Below are positions 27,259-37,205 of a DNA stretch of 64,000 bases, piece after piece. The stretch is from positions 372,001 through 436,000 of the forward strand of contig CAVYVZ010000002.1 in assembly GCA_963772065.1 (NCBI GenBank), read 5' to 3'. Source of the DNA: CAVYVZ01 sp963772065 (GTDB lineage Bacteria; Acidobacteriota; Vicinamibacteria; Vicinamibacterales; UBA2999). A program made the translations under genes and the position numbers. Below the pieces are notes generated by a model. The model searched no databases and was not told the origin of the DNA. It was given only the letters and a program-made list of their open reading frames with translations. How positions within the stretch are numbered: position 1 is the stretch's first letter; each line of letters opens with the position of its first letter.

Positions 27259-30200
27259 TCGTTCGAATATCGTTGCTCGTCGTTTTCGGCTTTCTACTCA
27301 CGGACAGCGCGTTTGCGCAGCTGGCGTCACAGACGGCGCTGGTCGGAACGGTGACTGACGGCGGCGGCCTGGCAGTGCCCGGCGCTCAGGTCGTCGCGGT
27401 GAACGTCGGCACCAAGGACACGTACGAGACCGTCACGAACGACGAGGGGCAATACAACATCCAGTTCGTGCGCATCGGTTCGTACGAGATCACGGTCAGC
27501 CTCACGGGCTTCCAGACGTTCAAGGCCACGGGTGTTCGGGTGGCCACGAACCAGGTGGTCCGCACGAACGCCACGCTGCAGGTCGGCGCCATCAACGAAT
27601 CGATCAACGTGACGGCGTCCGCTATTCTGCTGGCGACCGACAGCGCGACGATTTCGGAGTCGATCGGGGAGCGCGCGGTGGTCGACCTGCCGGTTGCCAA
27701 CCGCAACGTGTGGCAGCTCGCGAGCACCACGCCAGGCGTCCTGGCCGGTCAGACGACCGACATCGGGTTGAGCTTCCGAGGCGCGGGCCAGCGGGAGATT
27801 CAGAACAGCCTGTCGCTCGACGGCATCAACTCTTCGGCCAACCTGCTGGCCATGACCAGCATGCGCCCGATCGCCGACGCGGTCGAGGAGGTGCAGGTCC
27901 AGACGGGCAGCACGTCGGCTGAATACGGCTCGTATCTCGGCGTGCACATCAACGTCGTGACGAAGAGCGGCACCAACACGCCGCACGGGTCGTTCTTCGA
28001 GTTCTTCCAGGACGATGCGCTCGATGAACGCGGGTACTTCGACAACCCGACACTGCCGAAGAATCCGCGGCGGCGAAATCAGTTCGGCTTCGAGATCGAT
28101 GGCCCGGTCTTCATCCCGAAAGTGTTCGACGGACGCAACAAGACGTTCTTCATGGCGTCGTACGAAGGCGTGCGTGCCGACACCGTATCGAGCCCCTTCG
28201 CGACGGTGCCGACGGCGCTGATGCGCCAGGGCAACTTCTCGGAGATCACCGCGCCGATTCGCAATCCGTTCACGCGCCAGGTGTATCCGGGGAACATCAT
28301 CCCGACAGCTGATCTGTCGCCGGTCGCGCGGCGCATCCTTGACTTCTATCCGGCGCCGACGCGTGCCGGGATCGCCAACAACTTCCAGGGACCGGCACCG
28401 AACCTCGAAAACACCGATCAGTTCCTCACTCGCTTCGATCAGAACGTGGGGAACAAGATCCGGCTGTCGGTTCGCTACAACTGGCACGACAGCGTGATCG
28501 AAAACACCGGCATTGCTGCGATCGCCAGTCAGCGTGTGAGCCAGCCGCGCGTGAACCACAACACGCTCGTCTCGTACACGCACACGCTGAGCCCGACGCT
28601 CCTCAACGATTTCCGGATCGGGTACCACAAGATCGACTTCGATACGTTGAACGATTTCATGTACGCGAGCCTCAGTCCTGGCAGCTCCTCGCTCGGCATC
28701 CCGGGGTTCGACGGCGACGTCAGGTACAACAACCCCGGCATTCCGAGCATCAACATCAGCGGCTTCGCAGGATTGGGTGGTGGCGGTACGAACTGGTTCC
28801 AGTTCGACCGGACATTCCAGCTCTCGAACGTCCTCTCCTACACGCGGGGATCGCACAACATGCGCGCCGGGTTCGACTTGCGGAAGCTGGAGACGGGCCG
28901 GCGAGCGGCCAACGATCCGCGCGGCCGGTTCGATTTCACCGGTGACATGTCCGGCTATGCCGTCGCCGATTTCATGCTTGGCGTGCCGCGCACGGTGATC
29001 CCGCCGACCGACCAGATACAGGGTCACGTCGGCGGCTGGCGCAACGGGTTCTTCGTCAACGACGTGTGGCAGGCGACCCGCGATCTGACGCTGAGCCTCG
29101 GCGTCCGCTACGAGCTGAATACGCCGGTGCAGACCTATATCGGCCTGGCGTCGATGCTGGATTCCGACTTCGAGACGATCATTCCGTCGACCTTCCCGTC
29201 GCCGGGCTTCGAGTTCCACGATTCGAACAACAAGGACATCGCGCCGCGGCTCGGCGCAACCTACCGCCTCAACGAGAAGACCGTGCTGCGAGCGGGGTTC
29301 GGCATCTACTACAACCCGAACCAGATGAACTCGTTCACGTTCCTGACCAACAACCCGCCGATCGCGGCTGTGACGACGTTCACCAATGACACGAACAACG
29401 CGACGCTGTCGTTCGCGCAGCCGTCTGGCGTGGCCGGTACCGGTCACGCGGCCGGATATGATTTCGCCGACGCGTGATCTGCCCAACGCGCGCAAGGACC
29501 AGTGGAGCTTCGACGTCCAGCGTGAGCTGACGAACACGATGGCTCTCGGCATCCAGTACCTCGGGTCGAATACGAGCCATCTCGATCGAAGCTTCTTCAA
29601 CAACACGCCGACGCCGGGCCCGGGTGTCGTCGACGACCGTCGGCCGAGCACACGGTTCCGATCACGCCGCATCATTGCGAACGACCTCATTGCCGATTAC
29701 GACGCGGTGAGCCTGATCCTTCGCCGCCGTATGTCGCATGGCCTGCAGGCGGATGCCTCCTACACCTGGTCGCGCACGCGCGACATGGCGACCCACTCGA
29801 ACGGCGGCGGTCAGGTGATGGACAACTATGACATCTGGCGCGATTACGGCCCCGCGAACTGGGACGTGCCGCACCGGTTGGTGGCGAGCTACATCTACGA
29901 CATCCCGTTCCTCAAGGAATCGACGAATCCCGTGCTCAAATACCTCGTCGCGGGATGGCAGGTCGGGGGCATTACGGCGGTGCAGAGCGGCACGCCGGTG
30001 AACCCGACGATCACCGGCGACCGGGCGAACATCGGCATCACGGGTACACAGCGACCGGACCTGGTCGGCGGAGTGCCGTCGTTGAATTGCCAGACCGCGC
30101 CGAACAGCCGCGAGCTGATCAACTGCTACGACGCCGCCGCGTTCGCGCAGCCCGCTGCAGTTCACCTTCGGCAGCGCCGGCCGTAACATCCTGCGCGGTC

Positions 30201-30415
30201 CGAAGTTCATCAACACCGACCTGTCGCTGATGAAGCGCGTGCCGCTCGCCGGAACGAGCCACTTCGAGTTCCGTCTCGAGGTGTTCAACCTGTTCAACAA
30301 TGTGAACTACGGCGCCCCGAACGCCCAGTTCGGGACGGCGAACTTCGGGCGCATCAGCTCGCTGGCCGGGTCGAACATGCGGCAGATGCAGTTGGGTTTC
30401 AGGATGTTCTTCTAG
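27255..30415 (+). CDS. TonB-dependent outer-membrane receptor, Oar-like (two frameshifts)
   Basis: About 1052 residues after joining three frames. GTG 27255 overlaps the upstream stop. A signal peptide (RISLLVVFGFLLTDSAFAQ) is followed by a carboxypeptidase-regulatory-like domain (GLAVPGAQVVAVN), a plug (SLDGINSSANLL, EEVQVQTGSTSAEYGSYLG) and a 22-strand-type barrel ending MQLGFRMFF with a terminal Phe. The first break lies between about 29430 and 29465, most simply at GGTACC (29436-29441), after which the frame reads SPTRDLPNARKDQWSF. The second is at CCC 30151-30153 (AFAQ then PLQFTFGSAGRNIL). It probably imports the substrate of the two periplasmic enzymes encoded just upstream. Confidence 0.9.
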
Positions 30416-30428
30416 AAGAAGGGTCGAG

Positions 30429-30466
30429 GGGCGAGGGTCGAGGGGTTAGCCCCACGACCCTCGCCC
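30429..30466 (+). terminator. Hairpin after the receptor gene
   Basis: GGGCGAGGGTCG at 30429-30440 is perfectly complementary to 30455-30466. An inner GGGG/CCCC pair (30442-30445 with 30450-30453) extends the stem to a small TTAG loop. No T-run follows. It lies 14 nt after the receptor stop and 12 nt before the next start. Confidence 0.55.
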
Positions 30467-30477
30467 TGAGTTGACGT

Positions 30478-33062
30478 ATGCGTAGTCGGCTATTCCTCGC
30501 CACTCTCCTCGCCACCGCATCAATCCACGCACAGTCAAAAGTCCCTGAGCCGGCCGACGTCTTCGGATTCAAGCCGGGAACGGACTACAAGCTCGCCACG
30601 CACGCGCAGATCGTCGAGTACTTCAAGCGCCTCGATGCGGCCTCCGACCGCGTCGTCGTCGAGGAGATCGGCAGAACGGTGGAGAACCGGCCGCTCATCC
30701 TGGCGCTCATCTCGAGCGAGGCGAACATCAAGAATCGCGCGCGCTACCAGGAGATCGCGAAGCAGCTGGCGACGGCGCGCGGCGCCGACGAGGCGAAGGC
30801 GCGCGCCCTCGCGAAGGAGGGGAAGGCAATCGTCTGGATCGACGGCGGGCTGCACGCCACCGAGGTCGCGCACGCGCAGCACACACCCGAGCTCGGCTGG
30901 TGGGTGGCGACGAGCGAATCGGACGAAGCGAAGCGGATGCGGGAGCACGCCATCCTGCTCCTGATGCCGGTGATGAACCCGGACGGACTCGAGGTCGTCA
31001 CGAACTGGTACGCGCGCAACCTGGGCACGCCGTTCGAGACGACGTCGCCGCCGCAGCTCTATCACCATTACATCGGCCACGACAACAACCGCGACTGGTA
31101 CATGTTCACGCAGAACGAGACGCAGGCCGTCGGCCGGATCCTCTACCAGGAGTGGTTTCCGCAGATCGTCTACAACCACCATCAGTCGAGTCCGTTCCCG
31201 GGGCGGATCTGGGGACCCCCGATGGAGAACCCGGTCAACCCGAATCTCGACCCGCTGATCGTCAGCACGATCAACCAGATCGGCGAGGCGATGCGCAAGC
31301 GCTTCGACGAAGAGGAGAAGCCCGGCTACAACAGCGGCATCGTGTTCGACATGTGGTGGAACGGCAGCATGCGCGGCGCGCCCGACTTCCACAACATGGC
31401 CGGCTTCCTCACCGAGACCGCGGGCTATCGCTACGCGACGCCGCGGTGCTACACGAAGGACGAGGTCCCCGACACCTTCGGCGAGCGCGCGAGCAACCTG
31501 GACGCGAAGAACCCGTCGACCAACTACACCAACCCGTGGCTCGGCGGATGCTGGCCGCTCCGAAGCGCCGTCGACTACATGCTCACCGCCTCACGCGCGG
31601 TCCTGAACTTCGGCGCCACGCTGAAGGAAGACTTTCTCTTCAACATCTGGCGCATGGGCGCGCGGCAGATCGCACGGGGAGAGAAGGCGATCGGCGGACC
31701 CTATGCGTACGTGATCGACCTGGCCGCGCAGCACGACCCGACCGCGACGGTCGAGTTCCTTCGCACGTTCCGCAAAGGGGGAGTCGAGATCCGGCAGGCC
31801 GACGCGCCCTTCTCGGCCGGCGGCCGCTCGTATCCGGCCGGCAGCTACGTGATCGGACCGCAGGCGTTCCGTCCGTACGTGATCGATCTGATGGAGCCCA
31901 AGACCTATCCCGATCGCCGGCAGTACCCGGGCGGGCCACCCGAGCCGCCGTACGACATGACGGGCTACGAGCTCGGCTTGCAGATGGGCGTGAACGCGGT
32001 GCGGATCTCCGATCCGTTCCCGCTCCCGGCGCGCATCGCCGACGTGATCCCACCCGCGACCGCGCTCGTCACGGGCACCGGCGACGCGTTCGTCCTGTCG
32101 CGCCGCGCGAACATGGCGGCGCGCGCCGTCAACCGGCTGCTCAAAGCCGGGGCGCGCGTGTCGGTGGCCGATCGGGTGACTTCGTGGTGCAGGGGATCCC
32201 GCGCAACGGCCTCGAGAAGGCAACGACGGAGCTGGGCGTGGCGGCGGCCGCAGGCGCCGTCCCGGCGGGCCGGCTGCGCGCGCTCAAGCCGCCCCGCATC
32301 GGCCTCTATCGCAGCCACCTGTCGAACATGGACGAGGGGTGGACCCGATGGGTGCTCGAACAGTACGAGTTCCCGTATCGCACCCTCACGGACAAGGACA
32401 TCCGGGGTGGCGACCTGAGCGGTCTCGACATCATTCTGTTCGCCGATGAAGGCGACGACCAGATCCTGAATGGCCACCGGCCGGCCACGATGCCGCCGGA
32501 ATTCGTCGGCGGGATTGGCGTGGAGGGCGCGAGCGCGCTCAAGCGATACGTCGAGAACGGCGGCTGGGTGCTGGCGTGGGACGGCGCCGCCGATTTCGCG
32601 ATCTCGACCTTTGGCCTGCCGCTTCGCAACGCAGTGCGCAACGTGCCCGCGGCCGACTTCTTCATTCCCGGCTCACTCGTGTACCTCGACACGAAGCCGG
32701 CGTCGGGGCTCGCGGCCGGCATGCCGGCGCGAGCGATCGCGTTCTTCGTGCAGAGTCAGGCTTTCAGCATCATCCCCGCCGCGTCAGAGGGAAAGCAGCG
32801 CGTGGAGCGTGACCTCGACGTGTTCGCGACGTACGCATCCAAGGACTTCCTGGTCAGCGGATGGGAGCTGGGCGGCCGTCGCTATGCCGCTGGCCGCCCG
32901 GCGGGCGTGCGCGTGCCGGTCGGCAAAGGACAGGTCGTCGTGCTCGCCTTCCGCCCGCACTTCCGCGGCCAGCCGCACAATACGTTCAAGCTCCTGTTCA
33001 ATCCGATCTTTGCCGCTGCGACGGAAGGTTCCCCGGCATCCCGCACTTCATCGCAGCCGTAG
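30478..33062 (+). CDS. Exported M14 zinc carboxypeptidase (one frameshift)
   Basis: About 861 residues after joining frames near 32177, where one G is missing from a GGG run (SVADR then GDFVVQGIPRNGLE). A signal peptide (RLFLATLLATASIHAQS) is followed by an M14 peptidase domain with zinc ligands His126 and Glu129 (DGGLHATEV) and the third histidine in VYNHHQSS. Further conserved features are NPDGLEVVTNW, GHDNNRDWYM and GFLTETAGYRYA. The C-terminal 350 residues (ARIADVIPPATALV; LDIILFADEGDD; KRYVENGGWVLAWDG) resemble the glutamine-amidotransferase-like fold often attached to these peptidases. It probably works in the periplasm on peptides and follows the receptor operon by 62 bp. Confidence 0.92.
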
Positions 33063-33064
33063 GT

Positions 33065-33151
33065 TCAACCACGAAAACACGAAATGCACGAAACCACTCC
33101 GAGCGCGATCGGCTCGAATCGATTTCGTGGCTTTCGTGTTTTCGTGGTTGA
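33065..33151. repeat. CACGAAA-type interrupted palindrome, copy 2 (20-bp perfect arms)
   Basis: TCAACCACGAAAACACGAAA at 33065-33084 is exactly complementary to 33132-33151. A further CACGAAA lies inside the loop at 33088. It fills the gap between the convergent M14 peptidase and FKBP genes, so it may also work as a bidirectional terminator. Confidence 0.8.
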
Positions 33152-33162
33152 GATAAGCGAAT

Positions 33163-33948
33163 CTACTTTTCGATGCGGATCAGCTCGATGTCGAAGACGA
33201 GCATCCCTCGCGGCGAGCCCGCCTCGCCTTTGTAGGCGAGGTCCTGCGGGATCCAGAAGCGGGTCTTCTCGCCCTCGACCATGAGGCCGACGCCTTCCGT
33301 CCATCCCTTGATGACCTGATCGAGTCCGAATGTCGCCGGGGTGCCGCGCGCGACCGAGCTGTCGAATCGCTTGCCGTCGGTCGTCCACCCGGTGTAATGC
33401 ACCGTCACCTCGCTTCGCGGCGACGGTTTCTGCGCGCCCGTTCCTGGTGTGAGCACCTTGTAAGACAGGCCCGAGGCCGTGCGTTTCGCATCGGACGGCG
33501 GCGCTTTGACGTCGGCGGGCGCGCCAACCACCTCGATGAGCTCGACATCGAACACGAGCATGCCTGCGGGCCGTCCGGCCTGCCCCTTGTACGCCAGCTC
33601 CTGCGGGATCCAGCAGCGCCTGGTCTCGCCTGGCCTCATCAAACCGACGCATTCGCGCCAGCCGGCGAAGACGCGCTCGAGCGAGAAGGTATTCGGCTTT
33701 CCGCGTGCGTGCGAGCTGTCGAACATCCTGCCGTCAGCTGCGGTCCATCCGGTGTAGTGGACGGTCACGAGGTCGGTCGGTTTCGGCGTTTCGCCGCCGG
33801 ATGCGGGCGTGATCACCTTGCTCGCCAGCCCGCTCGCCGTCTTCTGCGCGTCGGCAGGCGGTGCGGCCACGTCTGGCGGCGGGGGGATGGTCTTGGGAGC
33901 CGCCGGCGCCTGAGAGAATGCGGCGACGAGGACGATCAGACAGGCCAT
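33163..33948 (-). CDS. Exported tandem FKBP-type peptidyl-prolyl isomerase
   Basis: 261 residues. A signal peptide (ACLIVLVAAFSQAPAAP) is followed by two FKBP domains of about 105 residues each, at roughly 38-138 and 148-261. Each has the family motifs: VTVHYTGWT, a DSSxARG segment, a Trp in FAGWREC or IKGWTEG, IPQELAYKG or IPQDLAYKG, and GMLVFDVELIEV or GMLVFDIELIRI. Both domains seem complete, so this is an internal duplication. It catalyses proline isomerisation for protein folding in the periplasm. It is divergent from the Asp-box protein, with 35 bp between starts. Confidence 0.93.
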   Translation of the reverse strand: MACLIVLVAAFSQAPAAPKTIPPPPDVAAPPADAQKTASGLASKVITPASGGETPKPTDLVTVHYTGWTAADGRMFDSSHARGKPNTFSLERVFAGWRECVGLMRPGETRRCWIPQELAYKGQAGRPAGMLVFDVELIEVVGAPADVKAPPSDAKRTASGLSYKVLTPGTGAQKPSPRSEVTVHYTGWTTDGKRFDSSVARGTPATFGLDQVIKGWTEGVGLMVEGEKTRFWIPQDLAYKGEAGSPRGMLVFDIELIRIEK

Positions 33949-33983
33949 GTACCGACATGATGCCGACTATTATCATGCGACCC

Positions 33984-36900
33984 ATGCGAAAGCTCTCCCT
34001 CATCGCTCTCTTCATCGTCGCTGGTGTGGCCGCGGGCGCTCAGGAGAAGCCTCCGGCCGATCCCCACGCTACGCCGGCTGAGCTCAAGAATCTCAAGTAC
34101 CGCAGCATCGGGCCGGCGGCCGGCGGACGCGCGACGCGCGCGGCCGGCGTGCCTGGTGATCCGAGTGTGTTCTATGCGGCCACGGCGTCGGGCGGCGTCT
34201 GGAAGTCCACTGACGCCGGGATCACGTGGAAGCCAATCTTCGACGACCAGCCGATCTCCTCGATTGGCTCGCTGGCCGTCGCCTCGTCGGACCCCAACGT
34301 GATCTACGTCGGCTCGGGCGAGGCCAACATCCGCGGCAACGTGGCCGCGGGGAACGGCATTTACAAGTCGGTCGATGCAGGCAAGACATGGACGCACGTG
34401 TGGAAGCAGCAAGGGCAGATCGGCACCATGGCCGTCGATCCGCGCAACGCCGATGTCGCGTTCGCGGCCGTGCTCGGCCACGCGTTCGGCCCGAATCCGG
34501 AGCGCGGCGTCTACCGCACGCGCGACGGAGGCCGCACGTGGCAGCAGGTCCTGAAGAAGGACGATCGCACCGGCGCCTCCGATGTCGCCCTCGACCCCTC
34601 GAACCCGAACATCGTCTTTGCCGGCTTCTGGGAGGCGCAGCGGAAGCCATGGGACTTCATCAGCGGAGGGCCGGGAAGCAGCCTGTGGCTGTCGCGCGAC
34701 GGCGGCGACACGTGGAAGCAGCTGACCGGCAGCGGTCTGCCCGATGGCCCGTGGGGCAGGGTCGGCGTCGCCGTCGCCGCGTCCGACGGCCGGCGGGTCT
34801 ACGCCATCATCGAAGCCGAAAAGGGAGGCCTGTTCCGCTCGGATGACGGCGGAGACTCATGGACGCTGGCGACCGCGGATCGCCGGCTGCGTCAACGCGC
34901 GTGGTACTACTCGACGCTCACCGTCAATCCGACGAATCGCGATGAGGTGTGGGCGCCGAACGTCCCGATGATGAGGAGCACCGACGGCGGCAGCACGTTC
35001 AAGCGCGTCATGGGCATCCATCACGGCGATCACCATGACGTCTGGTTCGATCCGAAGAACCCGAGGCGGATGATCGCGGCGAACGACGGCGGCGTCGACG
35101 TGTCGAACGACGGCGGCGAGACCTGGAATGCCACGCTGATGCCGATCGCGCAGTTCTATCACGTGAGCGTCGACACCTCGGTCCCGTACCGCGTGCACGG
35201 TGCGATGCAGGATCTCGGCACGTCGTCGACGCCGAGCAACAGCCTGAGCCGGAATGGAATCACGCGCGGCGACTGGTTCGACGTGGGAGGAGGCGAGGCG
35301 GGTCACACCGCCTCCGATCCGTCCGACCCGAACATCGTCTACGCCGGCGAGTATCTGGGCTACATCTCGCGCTACGACCATCGCACGCGTCAGGCGCGCC
35401 ACGTGGGAGCCTGGCCCGAGAACCCCTCCGGTCACGGCGGGGAGAATCTCCGGTATCGCTTCCAGTGGACGGCGCCGATCGCCACGTCGCCGCACGACCC
35501 GAAGGTCGTCTACCACGCCGGCAACGTGCTCTTCAGGACAACCGACGGCGGCAACACATGGAGCGTGATCAGCCCGGACCTCACGACCAATGACAAGTCG
35601 AAGCAGCAGTGGGCCGGCGGGCCGATCACCGGAGACAACACGGGCGTCGAGACCTTCTGCACGATCTTCGCCGTCGCCGAATCGCCGCGGCAGAAGGATC
35701 TCATCTGGGCCGGCACAGACGACGGCCTCGTGCACGTGACACGTGACGGCGGCAAGAGCTGGAAGAACGTGACGAAGAACGTACCGGGCCTTCCGCCGTT
35801 CGCGACGGTCAGCCTGATCGAACCTTCGCCTTTCGACGCGGGCACCGCGTATCTCGTGGTCGACAACCATCGCCAGGACGACATGAAGCCGTACCTCTGG
35901 CGCACCGCGGACTTTGGCGAGACATGGACGACCCTGGCCGCGAAGCTGCCGCAGGATGTGTATCTGCATGCGGTGCGTGAGGATCCGAAGAAAGAGCGGC
36001 AGCTGTACCTCGGGACCGAGCGCGGCGTCATGTTCTCGCGCGATGCCGGCCAGACCTGGCGCGCGCTGAAGTTGAACCTGCCCACGGTGGCCGTCCACGA
36101 TCTTCGCGTCAAGGACGACGACCTCGTGGTCGGCACGCATGGCCGCTCGATCTGGATCTTCGACGACCTCGGCCCGGTTCGCCACTGGTCGCCGCAGGTC
36201 GAGTCGACGATGGTTCACCTCTTCGCGCCCCGCGAGACGATCCGGTGGCGCTATCACAACGGGCCGCGCGCGAAGAACGCCGGTGACAATCCGCCGCCGG
36301 GCGCGCTGATGTATTTCTGGCTGAAAGAGAAGCCGAAGGGCGAAGTGAAGATCGACGTGCTCGACCCGCGCGGACGCGTGGTCCGCACGTTGAGCAGCAC
36401 CGCGCCAACCGCGTGGGGCGCCCACGAGAACGAGGACGAACCGAAGGCCGCGTTCAAAGCGGAAGCCGGTCTGCAGCGCGCGGTCTGGGACCTGCGTTGG
36501 GAAGGCGCCACGCTGGTCAAGGGCGCCAGGATCGACTACGGCAACCCGACGGAAGGACCGCTGGCGGTTCCGGCGACATATACGGTTCGCCTCACGGTGG
36601 ACGGGCAGGATGCCTCGTCAACGCTCGTGGTGAAACCGGATCCGCGCGTCACGACTTCGCCGGCCGAGCTGGAGGCGCATCTGGCCTTTGCGCTCGAGAT
36701 TCGCGACGCGATCACACGGCTGGCGGGCGGCGTCAGCCGTTTGAAGGACGTACGCGAGCAGCTCCAGGTTCACGCCAAGGTGCTGCAGGACGACAAGCGT
36801 GCATCGGAGCTCGTGAGCATGTCGAAGGCGCTCAGCGCGAGGCTCGAAGGGCTCGAGGCGCGGTGGCACAACCCCGAGGCGGAGGTGGCGTACGACATCC

Positions 36901-37130
36901 TCGCCCGGAAGGGCGGTGCGAAGCTGTATTCGCGCCTCAGTCCGCTGCTCATGTTCGTCGAGGAGGGCGACGGCGCGCCCACACAGGGCATGCGCGACGT
37001 CTTTGCCGCGCAGCAGAAGGAGCTGGCCGAGCTCGAAGGCGAGCTGAAGTCCCTTCTGGAGAAGGATCTCGCTGCGATTCAGCTTGCCGCGAAGCGTCTC
37101 GACCTTCCGTTCGTGGTGGTCAGGAATTGA
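33984..37130 (+). CDS. Secreted multi-Asp-box (BNR/sortilin-like) beta-propeller protein
   Basis: 1048 residues from ATG 33984; an in-frame ATG at 33975 is equally possible. A signal peptide (LSLIALFIVAGVAAGAQ) is followed by about eleven Asp-box turns spread over residues 60-720, for example STDAGITW, SVDAGKTW, TRDGGRTW, SRDGGDTW, SNDGGETW, TTDGGNTW, TRDGGKSW and SRDAGQTW. These define a ten-bladed VPS10/sortilin-type or double propeller. The C-terminal 300 residues hold a beta domain (EVKIDVLDPRGRVVRTL) and a helical tail (RLKDVREQLQVHAKVLQDD). Such proteins are abundant in Acidobacteriota and often annotated as glycosyl hydrolases, but no catalytic residues are evident and the function is unknown. 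Confidence 0.9.
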   Translation: MRKLSLIALFIVAGVAAGAQEKPPADPHATPAELKNLKYRSIGPAAGGRATRAAGVPGDPSVFYAATASGGVWKSTDAGITWKPIFDDQPISSIGSLAVASSDPNVIYVGSGEANIRGNVAAGNGIYKSVDAGKTWTHVWKQQGQIGTMAVDPRNADVAFAAVLGHAFGPNPERGVYRTRDGGRTWQQVLKKDDRTGASDVALDPSNPNIVFAGFWEAQRKPWDFISGGPGSSLWLSRDGGDTWKQLTGSGLPDGPWGRVGVAVAASDGRRVYAIIEAEKGGLFRSDDGGDSWTLATADRRLRQRAWYYSTLTVNPTNRDEVWAPNVPMMRSTDGGSTFKRVMGIHHGDHHDVWFDPKNPRRMIAANDGGVDVSNDGGETWNATLMPIAQFYHVSVDTSVPYRVHGAMQDLGTSSTPSNSLSRNGITRGDWFDVGGGEAGHTASDPSDPNIVYAGEYLGYISRYDHRTRQARHVGAWPENPSGHGGENLRYRFQWTAPIATSPHDPKVVYHAGNVLFRTTDGGNTWSVISPDLTTNDKSKQQWAGGPITGDNTGVETFCTIFAVAESPRQKDLIWAGTDDGLVHVTRDGGKSWKNVTKNVPGLPPFATVSLIEPSPFDAGTAYLVVDNHRQDDMKPYLWRTADFGETWTTLAAKLPQDVYLHAVREDPKKERQLYLGTERGVMFSRDAGQTWRALKLNLPTVAVHDLRVKDDDLVVGTHGRSIWIFDDLGPVRHWSPQVESTMVHLFAPRETIRWRYHNGPRAKNAGDNPPPGALMYFWLKEKPKGEVKIDVLDPRGRVVRTLSSTAPTAWGAHENEDEPKAAFKAEAGLQRAVWDLRWEGATLVKGARIDYGNPTEGPLAVPATYTVRLTVDGQDASSTLVVKPDPRVTTSPAELEAHLAFALEIRDAITRLAGGVSRLKDVREQLQVHAKVLQDDKRASELVSMSKALSARLEGLEARWHNPEAEVAYDILARKGGAKLYSRLSPLLMFVEEGDGAPTQGMRDVFAAQQKELAELEGELKSLLEKDLAAIQLAAKRLDLPFVVVRN

Positions 37131-37142
37131 GCCGCACGACGT

Positions 37143-37205
37143 CCACCACGAAAATCACGAAAGTCACGAAATGTACTTTCGTGTGTTTCGTGGCTTTCGT
37201 GGTTC
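37143..37205. repeat. CACGAAA-type palindrome, copy 3, overlapping the next gene's start
   Basis: CCACGAAAATCACGAAAG at the left and CTTTCGTGG-type units at the right form an imperfect inverted repeat around TGTA. It is made of the same CACGAAA units as the palindrome at 33065-33151. It lies between the Asp-box protein stop and the hydrolase, and its right half is in frame with the hydrolase. Confidence 0.75.

Noticed and set aside
33065..33151. Palindrome considered as an insertion-sequence end
   Set aside because: No transposase and no target duplication lie nearby; it recurs as a stand-alone intergenic element.
34857..36425. Long open frame antisense to the Asp-box gene
   Set aside because: High-GC DNA gives long antisense frames. 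The product has no recognisable motif, and the sense strand carries eleven Asp-boxes.
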